DNA from: G965212025 sp965212025
GTDB lineage: Bacteria; Pseudomonadota; Gammaproteobacteria; Poriferisulfidales; Oxydemutatoraceae
Length of the DNA stretch: 64,000 nt
Direction: 5' to 3'
Assembly: GCA_965212025.1 (NCBI GenBank)
Contig: OZ243039.1
Coordinates: 1,736,001 to 1,800,000 of the forward strand
Part shown: one piece after another, positions 1-10,600 of the stretch
Position numbering within the stretch: the stretch's first letter is position 1
Layout: every line of letters starts with the position of its first letter
Made by a program: the position numbers and the translations under genes
Notes under the pieces: model-generated
Told to the model about the DNA's origin: nothing
The model's input: the letters and a program-made list of their open reading frames with translations, nothing else
Database searches by the model: none

Positions 1-380
1 AGTACGCTTCTGTCAAGCCTTGGTTGCAGGCGTCTGACCCGCCGGGAAAAAGAAAGGAGCGCTTGCAGTCAAAGGAGCAACGTGAGCGTTTGCATGGTTT
101 GGAGGAATGCATACTCTGCGCGTGTTGCTCCACGGGTTGCCCCAGCTACTGGTGGAACAGCGACCGCTATCTTGGCCCTGCCGCTTTGCTACAGGCCTAT
201 CGTTGGATTTCCGATAGTCGGGACGAAGCTACCGGAGAACGGGTGAGTGAACTGGAAGACCCTTTCAAGCTGTACCGTTGCCACACGATCATGAACTGCG
301 CGAAAGTTTGCCCGAAGGGGTTGAACCCTGCTCGTGCAATCGCTGAAATAAAAAAGGAGATAGTGGCCAGAAAAGGTTGA
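1..380 (+). CDS. sdhB: Succinate dehydrogenase iron-sulfur subunit, C-terminal part (partial at window edge)
   Basis: This is the C-terminal 125 residues of SdhB, the electron-transfer subunit of respiratory complex II, which passes electrons from the FAD of SdhA to quinone at the inner membrane. The reading frame is open from the first base, so the gene begins before the window. The cysteine motif CILCACCSTGCP (4Fe-4S cluster region), the following tryptophan pair WW, and the second motif CHTIMNCAKVCPKGLNP (ligands of the remaining clusters) are the family hallmarks. The protein ends shortly after the second motif, as SdhB normally does. It is followed by sdhE, its expected downstream partner. 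A dispersed palindromic repeat starts a few bases after the stop. Confidence 0.96.
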   Translation, partial: YASVKPWLQASDPPGKRKERLQSKEQRERLHGLEECILCACCSTGCPSYWWNSDRYLGPAALLQAYRWISDSRDEATGERVSELEDPFKLYRCHTIMNCAKVCPKGLNPARAIAEIKKEIVARKG

Positions 381-383
381 TAT

Positions 384-552
384 ATTTTTAGCCGCGAAAA
401 TCGCGAAAGGCGAGAAAAGTGGTATTCATCAGGTAACAAAATATTTTCGTGTGTTTCACGTTTTTCGGGATTGTTAAATTCCTGGTGCATGAGTCGCGAA
501 AGTTGGTGTTTGCAGTTCGTATGATTTCAGTTTTCGGGTAGTTTCCAAAATC
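384..552. repeat. Dispersed palindromic repeat, copy 1 (modules A and B)
   Basis: Positions 384-482 form an imperfect palindrome with arms of the type TTTTAGCCGCGAAAATCGCG and, on the right, the reverse complement of TTTAACAAxCxCGAAAAACG. The core reads CATCAGGTAACAAAATATTT and recurs in other copies as its reverse complement. A second conserved module at about 494-550 (GTTGGTGTTTGCAGTTCG, then ATGATTTCAGTTTT and TTTCCAAA) also occurs near 11.6 kb, 30.0 kb and 56.1 kb. The copy fills the gap between sdhB and sdhE. Confidence 0.8.
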
Positions 553-649
553 AGTCAACGGATTCTATGGACTGGCCGCCAATTTCCAGGCTACCGGGCG
601 GCAGCTTGCGACTCGGCTTGGTTGTTTGACTGCGAGGGGGGTCTCAGGG

Positions 650-925
650 ATGGATGACAGGGACTACAAACACCTCGTCTGGCAGTGTCGCCGCGGAACC
701 AGGGAACTGGACAAAATGGTCACGTACTACTTGTATCAGCATTACCCCCAAGCGGGTCGCAATCACCAGCGGGCATTCAGGGAACTGCTGGGATTGCAGG
801 ATCCGATTCTTTACCAGGTGATTATGGGCACGCTGGAAATTCCCGATCGCCATGCTGAATGGCTGGAAATAGCCAGCACCATTCGAGCGGGTTTGCCTGA
901 AATGGGTTCTGCCAGTGGAGAGTGA
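650..925 (+). CDS. sdhE: FAD assembly factor SdhE
   Basis: SdhE (YgfY/CptB) is a small cytosolic protein that promotes covalent attachment of FAD to SdhA. The 91-residue product has the diagnostic R-G-x-x-E motif (CRRGTRELD, residues about 13-21), and the usual all-helical profile with the late PDRHAEWLEI segment. I chose ATG 650 over the upstream in-frame TTG at 626 because SdhE proteins begin close to the RG motif and because a purine-rich GAGGGGG lies 10-17 bases upstream. Position directly after sdhB and before a ygfX-like gene is the classic gammaproteobacterial order. The dispersed repeat between sdhB and sdhE suggests that they may be separately expressed here. Confidence 0.93.
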   Translation: MDDRDYKHLVWQCRRGTRELDKMVTYYLYQHYPQAGRNHQRAFRELLGLQDPILYQVIMGTLEIPDRHAEWLEIASTIRAGLPEMGSASGE

Positions 926-958
926 AGCGCTTTTCAACGGTTCCGCAACTGAAAAATA

Positions 959-1375
959 ATGCGCATTGCCCTTAAGCGCCCGCGCCTGACGGTGTGGGTC
1001 GCGGGGTGTCTGGGCTTTGCCGGTCTTTTGCTCCCTTGGCTGCTGGACTGGCTGTCCCCGCTTTCCTTCCTGGTGCTCGAGACTGCAATGGTGTTTTTTG
1101 TTTTGCCATTGTTTCGTTTTTTCTGGAGCGATACTGAACAGCTTTATGCGGAAATCTGTCTGGGGCCGAACGAAAGTATCAGTCTCAGGCGTCATGGCGA
1201 ATCATTTTTTTCAGAGCCCATGGTAGGCAAGGTCATACACCTGTTTCGTCATTACGTCGAAGTGTTGCTGGTGGATGAAAACGGCAGGAAGAAGCGCCTG
1301 CACATCACTTGGGATATGGTGCGTCGGGAAGAACTTCGCCGACTCAGAAAGTTCCTCATCGCTCAACAATTTTAA
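959..1375 (+). CDS. YgfX-like inner membrane protein
   Basis: The 138-residue product has two closely spaced hydrophobic segments at its N-terminus (about residues 11-30 and 33-53), followed by a basic soluble tail rich in Arg. That size and layout, and the position immediately after sdhE, match YgfX (CptA). In Escherichia coli this is an inner-membrane partner encoded with SdhE and reported to act on cytoskeletal proteins. The identification rests mainly on context and topology, because the family is poorly conserved in sequence. The stop codon TAA at 1373-1375 lies in the TTTTAACAACCGCGAAA end of a dispersed repeat, so the C-terminus may have been set by repeat insertion. Confidence 0.72.
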   Translation: MRIALKRPRLTVWVAGCLGFAGLLLPWLLDWLSPLSFLVLETAMVFFVLPLFRFFWSDTEQLYAEICLGPNESISLRRHGESFFSEPMVGKVIHLFRHYVEVLLVDENGRKKRLHITWDMVRREELRRLRKFLIAQQF

Positions 1376-1400
1376 CAACCGCGAAAAACGTGCAAGTCAG
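1369..1400. repeat. Dispersed palindromic repeat, copy 2 (one arm only)
   Basis: TTTTAACAACCGCGAAAAAC is the left arm of the dispersed repeat. It is followed within about 15 bases by the start of the large duplicated unit. The arm overlaps the ygfX stop codon. No matching right arm is seen. Confidence 0.7.
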
Positions 1401-1456
1401 AAATACTGTCTCTAGGGTTTTTCGGTCGGAGGAGGTTGGCACCTTCCCATAATAAT

Positions 1457-1485
1457 TTGCCAGATTAGGTGTCATCTCGTACAAT
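1457..1485 (+). promoter_or_regulatory. Predicted sigma-70 promoter of giant gene A
   Basis: TTGCCA at 1457-1462 and TACAAT at 1480-1485 are separated by exactly 17 bases. The same two hexamers with the same spacing recur in copy B although the spacer has changed at several bases, which suggests selection. Transcription would begin near 1492, leaving a leader of about 190 nt before ATG 1682. The region 1376-1681 contains no convincing gene. Confidence 0.6.
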
Positions 1486-1681
1486 CAACCCACTAAATGT
1501 TTTTCCGGCGCGTACAGCCGAGCCGGGACATCAGGGCAAAGTGGGTGAGGGGTCAGAAGTCAGAGGTTCGCTCAGTGCGTCAGTCAGGAGAATAGATAGC
1601 GAACGTTATGGCAGGAATTTTATGTTGTAGACGGTGTGTGGTCTCCTTTTTTCTGCCCGCGTGGCTCGTAAGCCATTCACA

Positions 1682-4600
1682 ATGAAAAAAGCAGGTTACA
1701 GATTTCCGGATACGCAGAGATCCGGTGGCGATGGCTGGTTGAAGTGGTTGCTCGTGGGTGTATCCATCATCACGTCAAACTCGCCCGCTTTCGGCCAGGA
1801 TCAGAAATTTTTGGCAGATCAAGGCTTCGCGGCCAGCCCCTTGCCGGAGGTGCAACACGCGAGAGAGGCCGCCCGGAGCGTGTACCCCACCAGAGCACAA
1901 CGACTGGATCTGGGAGACTTCAGCACGCAGGAAGAAGACAAAATCCTGGAGCTGCTCAGCGTGAGCACGGTCAACTACACCGGTATCTATCGGGAAGTCC
2001 GTTTGCGGCGCGCCAACTGGGCGCTGGTCAAACAGAAAGATGGTTTTGATGTCTGGCAGGCGCATATTCATTCCCCTACAGCCGTCAGTCTGGGGGTGCA
2101 CTTCAGGAATTTTCATCTGGATCCAGGCATGGCGGTGAAGCTGTACAGCCTAACTGACGAACAAGACCCTGTTGAGGAATATACCGGCGAGGGTCGAGCC
2201 GGAAACAGAGACGGATTCTGGTCATACCCGATGTCGGGAGACGCCATAGTGGTGGAGTTCCGGACTCCCACAGCGTCCGGTCTGGAACCCGGTGCATTTC
2301 CGTTCGCCGTAGAAAAAGTCAATCACACTTTCAAAGACAGGAACGGCGAGTTGCCAGGCACACAACTGCAAAAATTCCAGGCGCGGTCTGGAGAATGCCA
2401 GTATCACGACAAAACGGAAAACACTGCCGATTTTGTGAACAGCGACATGCCTGCGCACGTGCGCAAGGCTTCCCTGGGCACTGTGCTCATCTGCGCGTAT
2501 GGCGAACAGGCATCGGCTTGCGGCACCGGAAGTTTACTGAAAAACAAGTCAGGGGATGGGGCGCTCTACGCCCTGTCTGTCTGGCATCTTTTTGTGATAG
2601 ATGTGGAAGACCCCAACGCCGAAAACAAGCCTTATATCAATAGCGATTTCAGCGTTGTACTTAAAAGCGAAGCAGCGGGACGGGCACGGGCGGGTGGCTC
2701 AAGACTTATAGCAGGGAGTGCTACAAATGACTGGGGACTGGTGCGCATCGAAGGGCAGTTCAGTGGCTGGGGGAATTACGAGCTACTGGACTGGAAGGTG
2801 CATAGCCCCGAGGTCTTCGATGGCTATGTACTGCACCACTCGTATTTGCTGGCGCAACAGTATTCCCCATTCAGAAACGCGTATCCGCAGACTTCGAGTC
2901 TGGATGCGTCGAAATCAGCTCGTTGCTCAGGACCCGTTTGTGCGGGGCGGTTTATTGGTGAATTTACGGGCTACCGTGCTGAGTTTGGAGGCTCCGGATC
3001 GCCGGCATTTTTTGAGGATACGTCATCCGTGGTGGGAACTTATAACAGTTTTTACGGGTGCTTTCCCAGTTTTGCCGGGATGGGCAATATCTATAAAAAC
3101 CCAAGGGTTTTCAATGCCCTGAACTACGGGGATGCCTATTTTCATGGAAGCCAATTTCCCTATGTGGATCCTGAGTTCGCATGCCCTGTGAATTCGCAAG
3201 CCATGGCAGGTTCCGGGACTGAAAGTGATCCCTACCAAGTAGAAAATATTTGCCATTTGCGCGGCGTGGAGGCACCGCCCCAATCACACTACGTCCAGAT
3301 CAAAGATATAGAAGCGCTTGCGACGCATGGCTGGAGGAACGGTTTTACACCGATCAGGAGTTTTTCTGGCACTTATGACGGCAACGGTTACAAAATTTCC
3401 AATTTGAAGATTGGCGTGGCAGGCGGAAAATCCGAGAATGTCGGGCTGTTTCGCAGGCTGCAGGGTGGCCTTCTAAAGCGCGTGAAGCTGGTGAATGTTT
3501 TGGCGAACAAAGGAGTGAATGTCGGTTCTCTGGTTGGCCTGAATGATCGGGGGACGATTGAGGACAGTGAAGTTGATGGCAAGGTTGACGGGTACAGAAC
3601 CATCGGAGGGCTGGTTGGCCTGAATCAGGGCGGTGTCATCCGCAACAGCACGGCGACGGTAAGGGTTGGGGAGAGCTCCCGCGACATATTTGTTGCCGGC
3701 GGGTTGGTGGGTCAGAACGACGGTGGCACGGTTGAAGGCAGTCGTGCGTTGGGGGCAGTAACAGGAGGCAATCAAGTCGGGGGTCTGGTGGGTAAAAACA
3801 TGGGTTCGGTCACCTCCAGCCATGCGACTGGAAATGTGACCGGCACTCATGCCGTAGGGGGCTACGTAGGCGGTCTGGTGGGTTGGCACCTTGGTGGCAC
3901 CATCAGCGGCAGCTTCGCACGTGGCCAGGTTGTCGGAGCAGCCCCCGGGACTGGTGGGCTGGTGGGTGTAAGCGAAGTCAACGCCAGCATCGTGAATAGC
4001 CATGTAGGCGTGTCAGCACGTGTGTCAGGAAAGAATCATGTCGGAGGTCTGGTCGGCGAAAACCAAGGAAACATCAGTGGCAGCTATGCACGAGGTGCAG
4101 TGACCGGAGTCAGCCAAGTCGGAGGTCTGGTCGGCGAAAACAAAGGAAGCATCAGTGACAGCTACTCACAGGGCACAGTGACCGGAGACAGTCAGACAGG
4201 CGGTCTGGTGGGGGGAAACAGCGGTTTGGTCAGAAGCGCCTATAGCACCGGTGCTGTAGCCGGAGCGAATTTTCCAGGCAGGCTGGCCGGAGTCAACAGT
4301 GGCACGATAGCCCGCAGTTATGCCAGCAGGCTGGGCGACGGGGACAGCCTCGTGGGCGTGAATGACGGCGCAGTACAGGACAGCGATTTACGCACTGTGG
4401 AGCAAATGGAGTGTTCGATGGCGCCGCCCGTCAATCTTTGCCGGGAAGCTGGCGTGTATTTGGACTGGGACTCGCGAATTTGGCATTTTGGGCACTCCCG
4501 CATGCTGCCCGTGCTCCGGGCAGTTACGGATGTTCCCGCTGCACCGCTTGCAGTCCGGAAAGGCTGGGGTTCAGAGGGTGGATTGACGCTTCAGTGGGAG

Positions 4601-7600
4601 CATCGGGGAACTGCCGTGAATTTCTTTGAGGTGGAGGTGGACGGAACCATTCAGGATACCAGGGCATCCCGTTTTACGTTTGACGGTACATTGATGGCTG
4701 AATTGCGTGGGCGTTACGCGGGCGGCAGTGAAATTCATTATTCCATACGCGGCAGCAGGGGAGGCGTTGCGGGAGATGCAGCGTCGGGAAGTTTCCATTT
4801 GATGAACGTTCCGGGGGCGGTGGAAATCCGGACAGCTTCAGGACTGTCGATGGTACGGCTCACCATTGTCGGGACTGCCGATGACGGCTACGGACGTGCT
4901 CCGGGCAGCAGCATGTACGGTAAACCGGCAGGCGGAATTGCCCTGGATCTGGCATATCACGTGAGGCTGTTTTCAAAAGGCCTGTTGAAGGAAGAGCGGC
5001 GTGTAACACAACAGGAACCGTCAAATTCAACCGTAGTGGAATTTTCAGGTCTGGAGGGTGGTTCCAGGTACGAAGTCAGGATATTTGCCGAAAACAAAGT
5101 GGGTGCAGGCCCAACGGTGGAAGCGCCGGTTTTCACCTACGTTGCGGCGTGTCCGTGGGCAGCGGTGATAACGGCAGCAGGCTCTGGCAGTGAGGATGAC
5201 CCATGGCAGGTCGGTACACTTTGCCAGCTGCAGGAAATGCGTTACGACCCTGCAGCGCATTATCGGCTGACAGACGATATAGACGCGAAGCAGAGCCACG
5301 GTTGGCGGGACGGGAAGGGATTCCCACCGATTGAATATTTTTCCGGTTCTCTGGACGGGAGTGGCCACAGCGTTCTGAATCTCCTGATCAATCCCGGGTC
5401 AGTAGACCATGTTGGGTTGTTCGGGAGGCTCAGCGGCGGTGCCCTGCAAAGCCTGGCGCTGGTGGATGTCACGGTGCGGGGCAGAGATGCGGTAGGGGCT
5501 CTGGCAGGACGCGTTGAGGCGAATGGCAGCATCAAGGGCAGCACAGTGACGGGCTTGACAGTCGGGCGGGATCGTGTGGGAGGAATGGCAGGTGAGAACC
5601 ATGGGCTGATCAAGCTCAGCCATTCGGAGTCTACCGTTGCCGGAACGGTCAGTGCCCAGGGTGACGGCAACATGATAGGTGGACTGGTGGGCAACAACTA
5701 CCCGGGCGCGAGGATTCGCAGTTCCCATGCGAGAGGAAGCGTGGGCGGGGTAAATCACGTGGGAGGTCTGGTGGGGTTCAATCAGGCTACTCTCCATCAC
5801 AGTCACGCGTGGTCAACGGTGAACGGGCAAAGTTATGTGGGCGGGCTGGTGGGTTATAACAATGGTTCCATAAACGGATCTTATTCGGCAGGAGCAGTAA
5901 ACGGGAAAGGAAATGTGGGCGGTCTGGTGGGTCAGCATGATTTTCACAACTCCATAGTTGACAGTCACTCGGACAGTACGGTTATCGGTGGGTGGTATTT
6001 TGTGGGAGGTCTGGTGGGTTACAGCTTAGGGTCAATCCTCAGAAGCCATGCGACCGGAGCGGTCAGCGGAAATTTCTGGGTAGGTGGCTTGGCGGGACAC
6101 AACGAGTCTTTGATTAAGGAAAGCTACGCAACCGGAGCGGTCAGCGGAAATGAGCAGGTAGGCGGCCTGGCGGGAAACAGTGTGGATCGTTACAACAATA
6201 ATAACAGCAGGATTTTGGACAGTTATGCGACTGGCCTGGTCAGCGGGAATGGTCAGGTGGGCACGTTGGTGGGGCACTCCAACGCCACCGGGATGGCTGC
6301 AAATTATGCCCTGGAGCAGAGCGCCGGCAGCAGCGCGATGGAACCCGTGGGCAGCGGGGAGGACGCCGCCGCAGGAAACAGTTTTTCCCGCACGCTGGCA
6401 CAATTGCAATGTCCCCTTTCGCCGGGAGAGACGTGCCAGGGAGCGGCCAGTTACTCCGGCTGGAGCACCCAAGTCTGGTATTTCGGAGACGGGCAGACGC
6501 TTCCGGTCCATCGCGCCCTGCAACCGGCGCCACCAGCTCCTCCTTCCCGCCTGCAGGCGAAATGGAACCTGGAAGATGAACTGGAACTGAGCTGGACAGC
6601 TGCAAAAACAGGAAGTCTGAACGCCGGCTATTGGGTGGAGGTGGCAGGGCATTCCCTGGAAACGGAGTCCGCGTCTTTTACGTTCGACAGTCGCCTGTCG
6701 CAAAGCCTCCGTTCCGGATATGGGGACGGTGATTCCTTGCAAGTCAGCGTGCGTGGATATAACCGTCACGGTGTGAGCGAAGCGACGACGCTTGCGGTTA
6801 AGCTGCTGAACTCCCCAGGTAAATTGACAGCCGTTCGGGCATCGGCGCAGGCGTTCTCGCTGCGTGTGTTGCTTATGGCTCCGGCTGACGACGGCTATGG
6901 CCAGTCACCGGAAGACCCGGCTTACGGATATGCGGGTGCCGGGGTTTCCGTAGGTCTGGGCTACCGGGTACGGCTGTACACCGGGGGGGAACCGGTGCAG
7001 GAACGGGAGCGTACGCACACAGACGGGGAAACATCTGCGGCCGTGGAATTTTCGGGTTTGGCAGGCGACAGCCGCTATGAAGTGGTGGCGACGCCCTATA
7101 ACAGGGTTGGGGAAGGATCGTCATTTTCCCTGCCGGTATTTACCCGTCCCTGGCAGTGCGACGGGGAAGCCCTGGCATTGGCAAGCGACCCGGGCAGTTC
7201 AGGCAGCCCTGGCAGCGAGGACGATCCCTGGCAGGTTGCCACGCTGTGCCAATTGCAGGATATTCGCTCTGCCCCTGCAGCCCACTACCGGCTGGAAGGT
7301 GATATTGAAGCGGGGCCATCCCGGGACTGGCGGGTCGGGGAAGGCTTTGCGCCGATTGCCGGTTTTTCCGGTTCCCTTGATGGCGCCGGCTATCGGATTT
7401 TCCATTTAAGGGTGCGCTCCGAGACACTGGAAGATGTCGGCATGTTTGCGCAGCTTCAGGACGGTCTGTTGCAGCAGGTCGTGTTGGTGAACGCGCAGTT
7501 TTGGGGAAGCGTCAACGTGGGAGCCCTGGTGGGCAGGAACGTGGGAGGCAGGGTCGTGAACAGCGGCGCGACGGGCTCTCTTTTTGGCGGGCAGGTGGCG

Positions 7601-10600
7601 GGAGGACTCGTTGGCATCAACGCAGGCACGGTCAGCGGCAGCGCGGCCCGGTTGACGGTAGAGCCGGGAGTTCAGGTCGCGGGTGGCCTGGTCGGGAAAA
7701 ACCTGACAGGCGGGAGCATTGACACGAGTCATGCCGGAGGCTCGGTGTCGGGAACAGCCCTGGCGGGTGGTCTGGTTGCAGACAACCAGGGCTCGGTGAC
7801 TGACAGTTACACAACAGCTTCTGTGATTGGGAAAGGTCTGGTTGCGGGTCTTGTGGCGAACAACCGGGGCACCGTCAGCCGCAGCTATGCGGCAGGGTCG
7901 GTGTCCGGAGCCGGACAGTCTGGAAGCTTTGCCGGCAACAGCCCGGGAGCCATTGTCAACAGCCATGCGGCAGGGTTGACCCGCGTCAATGGTGGCATCA
8001 TGCCCTTTGTGGCAGATAACACCAGGCAGGGATCAGGCTCCCTGCGGACGCTGCAGCAGCTGCGTTGCCCCACCGCCCCTGGCCTGGCGTGTGCGGGAAG
8101 GTCAACGTACTCGGGCTGGAGTGCCGAGGTCTGGTCCTTCGGCGATCACAATGCGCTGCCGGTTCTGCGTGGCTTTGAGACTCCCGGCAAACCCTTGCGC
8201 CTGCAGGCACAGTGGAAATCCCCGTCTGTCTTGCTGCTGCGCTGGGAACGCCCATTGGACGGACGTGAACGAATCGGTCACCGCGTGGAAAGTGGAGCGC
8301 TTTCCGGGGAGACGCTCTCGGATTACTTCATGGCGGAACCGGACTGGCTGCAGAAGCTGCGCGCTGACCATGAAGGCGGGAGCACGCCCCTTTTAACGGT
8401 TCGTGGCTACAACCTTTACGGTGTCGGCGAAGCCGCCCGTGTTTCCGTGCGCCTGCTGGACGTTCCCGGTTCTCCGGCTGATGTGCGGGTGGTGCCGGGG
8501 ATCTCCACGCTGAGACTCAGCTTTGCACCCCCTTCCAATGATGGTTATGGCCGCAGGCCGGGTGACGCCGGTTACGCAGCGCCTGCGGAAGGCGTGGCTT
8601 TGCGTTTGGCTTACCGGATACGCCTGTATGCGTCCGGGGAGCTGGTACAGGAACGCGACGTTGCGCCGGTGGATCCTTTGAGCCCGGTCACAGTGGAGTT
8701 TACGGAACTGGTGGGTGCCTTTGAATATCGGCTGGAAGCCTTCGCCCATAACACGGTGGGGACCGGGTCGCCGTCAACGATCCGGACGGTGACCCGCTTT
8801 CCGGAATGCGCCGGCAAAGGTCTAAAAGGCGCGCCGGATGACGGCAGCAGCGACAACCCGTGGCAAATTGCCACGTTGTGCCAGTTACAGGACGTGCGCT
8901 CTGATCTGCAGGCTCACTATGTGCTGGCAGCAGACATAGACGCCGGCTCGAGTCGGGAGTGGCAAGGCGGTGCCGGCTTTCATCCGATAGAGAATTTTTC
9001 AGGCACCTTCGACGGGGCAGGGCGGCAAATTTCTGCCTTGTACATTGACCGCCCGCAAACGGACGAGGTTGGCCTGTTTTCCAGGCTTGCAGAAGACGGG
9101 ACTGTCAAGGGGGTGGTGCTCGTTGACGCACGGGTAAGGGGGAAAAACAGAGTCGGAGCCTTGGTCGGCTTTAACGGGGGGACTGTCATGAACAGCGTCG
9201 TGAAGTCTGCACAGGTTTTTAGCACGGTCGGTACCGGTGTTGGCGGGTTGGTAGGTAGCAACGGGGGGTTGCTGGTCAACAGTGGCGCCAGTGCCGTGGT
9301 TGATGGAGGCAGATACGTCGGCGGCCTGGTTGGTTATGTGAAAGGGAAAGGTCGGGTCGTGGGCAGCACGGTGAGGGCTTCGCAGGTACGCGGGATTGAG
9401 TCTGCCGGTGGTTTGATCGGTCGGATCCGGGGGGGCACCATTTTGCACAGCAGTGCCGACGCGGCGGTGATCGTCTCGGGTGAAGGGCGGGACTACGCCG
9501 GCGGCCTGGTTGGCTACAGCCATGGAAGCACGATTTTGCACTGTTATGCGACAGGTTCGGCCACCGCTGAGGAAGGGGATCACGTCGGCGGTCTGGTTGG
9601 CTTCAGCAATAGCACCATTGCATACAGCTATGCCGACGTGTCGGTCAGCGGGGATGAGCGTGTTGGTGGATTGGTGGGCTTCAACGCCGGTTCTGTCCAT
9701 GCGGGCTATGCGCTCGGTACGGTACAGGGCCGTTCCTACACCGGAGGGCTGGTCGGAACCAATGTCCACCGAATTCAGGACAGCTATGCGGTGAACCCTG
9801 TTGTTGGGGAATCGGGCAGCATCGGCAGTCTGGTGGGCCATTCTGAGCCGGACGCTGCGATTGACCGCAGTTACGCTCCCGTGTCTGCGAGGGCAGCTTT
9901 GGTGGGCAGCGGCCCAACGGGTGGTGCTTCACCCCGCACTCTGGCTCAGCTGCGTTGTCCGACCGTGGCGGGGCAGGAATGCGAAGGCGCCACGACTTAT
10001 GCGGGCTGGGAACCGGGAGCCTGGTATTTTAGCAATGTCCGCACGCTGCCCTTGCTGCGCGCGCTTGTCGATATTCCTGCCACACCGGTTGATTTGGCGG
10101 TGAGCTGGGAATCTCTGGATCACCTGCGCTTCACGTGGGCGGCGGGAAGTTCAGCGGTCGATTACTACGAACTTGAGCTGGCAGGAACGATACGGAAAGT
10201 CACAGCGCCGACTTTTGACTTTGACGGAGATTTTCTGGCCGGGTTTCGGAAAAACAGCCAAGGGGCTTGCCCCCACCCGTACCAGCTGCGCGCTGTGCAC
10301 GGAGGTGTTGTTGGCTACCCCGCAACCGGTCACTTCCATTTGCCGGGGCTTCCGGGCACGACGACGATAACGGAGCTTGTGCCTGGGCAGACCACTGCTC
10401 GCCTGGTGCTGGCGACCATGAGACGTGACGGTTGCGCTTCCCTGGCGGTCGATGCGCCTGCGGCTTCTCCTGATCGCGCTGCGGGCTCTGGTTTTGGCTA
10501 CGTGGTGGTTGTGAGTGCTGCAGGGCGCAGCACCGAGACTTTTTTCCCGTCAGGTACCTTTGCCACCGAGATTGAGATTGGTCACTTGCTGCCGTACAGA

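Noticed and set aside
384..482. CRISPR array
   Set aside because: The repeats are dispersed, single-copy palindromes without regularly spaced unique spacers, and no cas gene is present.
1608..1685. A 25-codon upstream frame ending in ATGA at the start of giant gene A, suggesting translational coupling
   Set aside because: Copy B has a one-base difference that changes the frame and stops it early, so the frame is not conserved while the nucleotides are.
3420..10000. Long frames on the strand opposite the giant genes
   Set aside because: They mirror the repeat structure of the giant genes, lack starts with ribosome-binding sites and show no family features.
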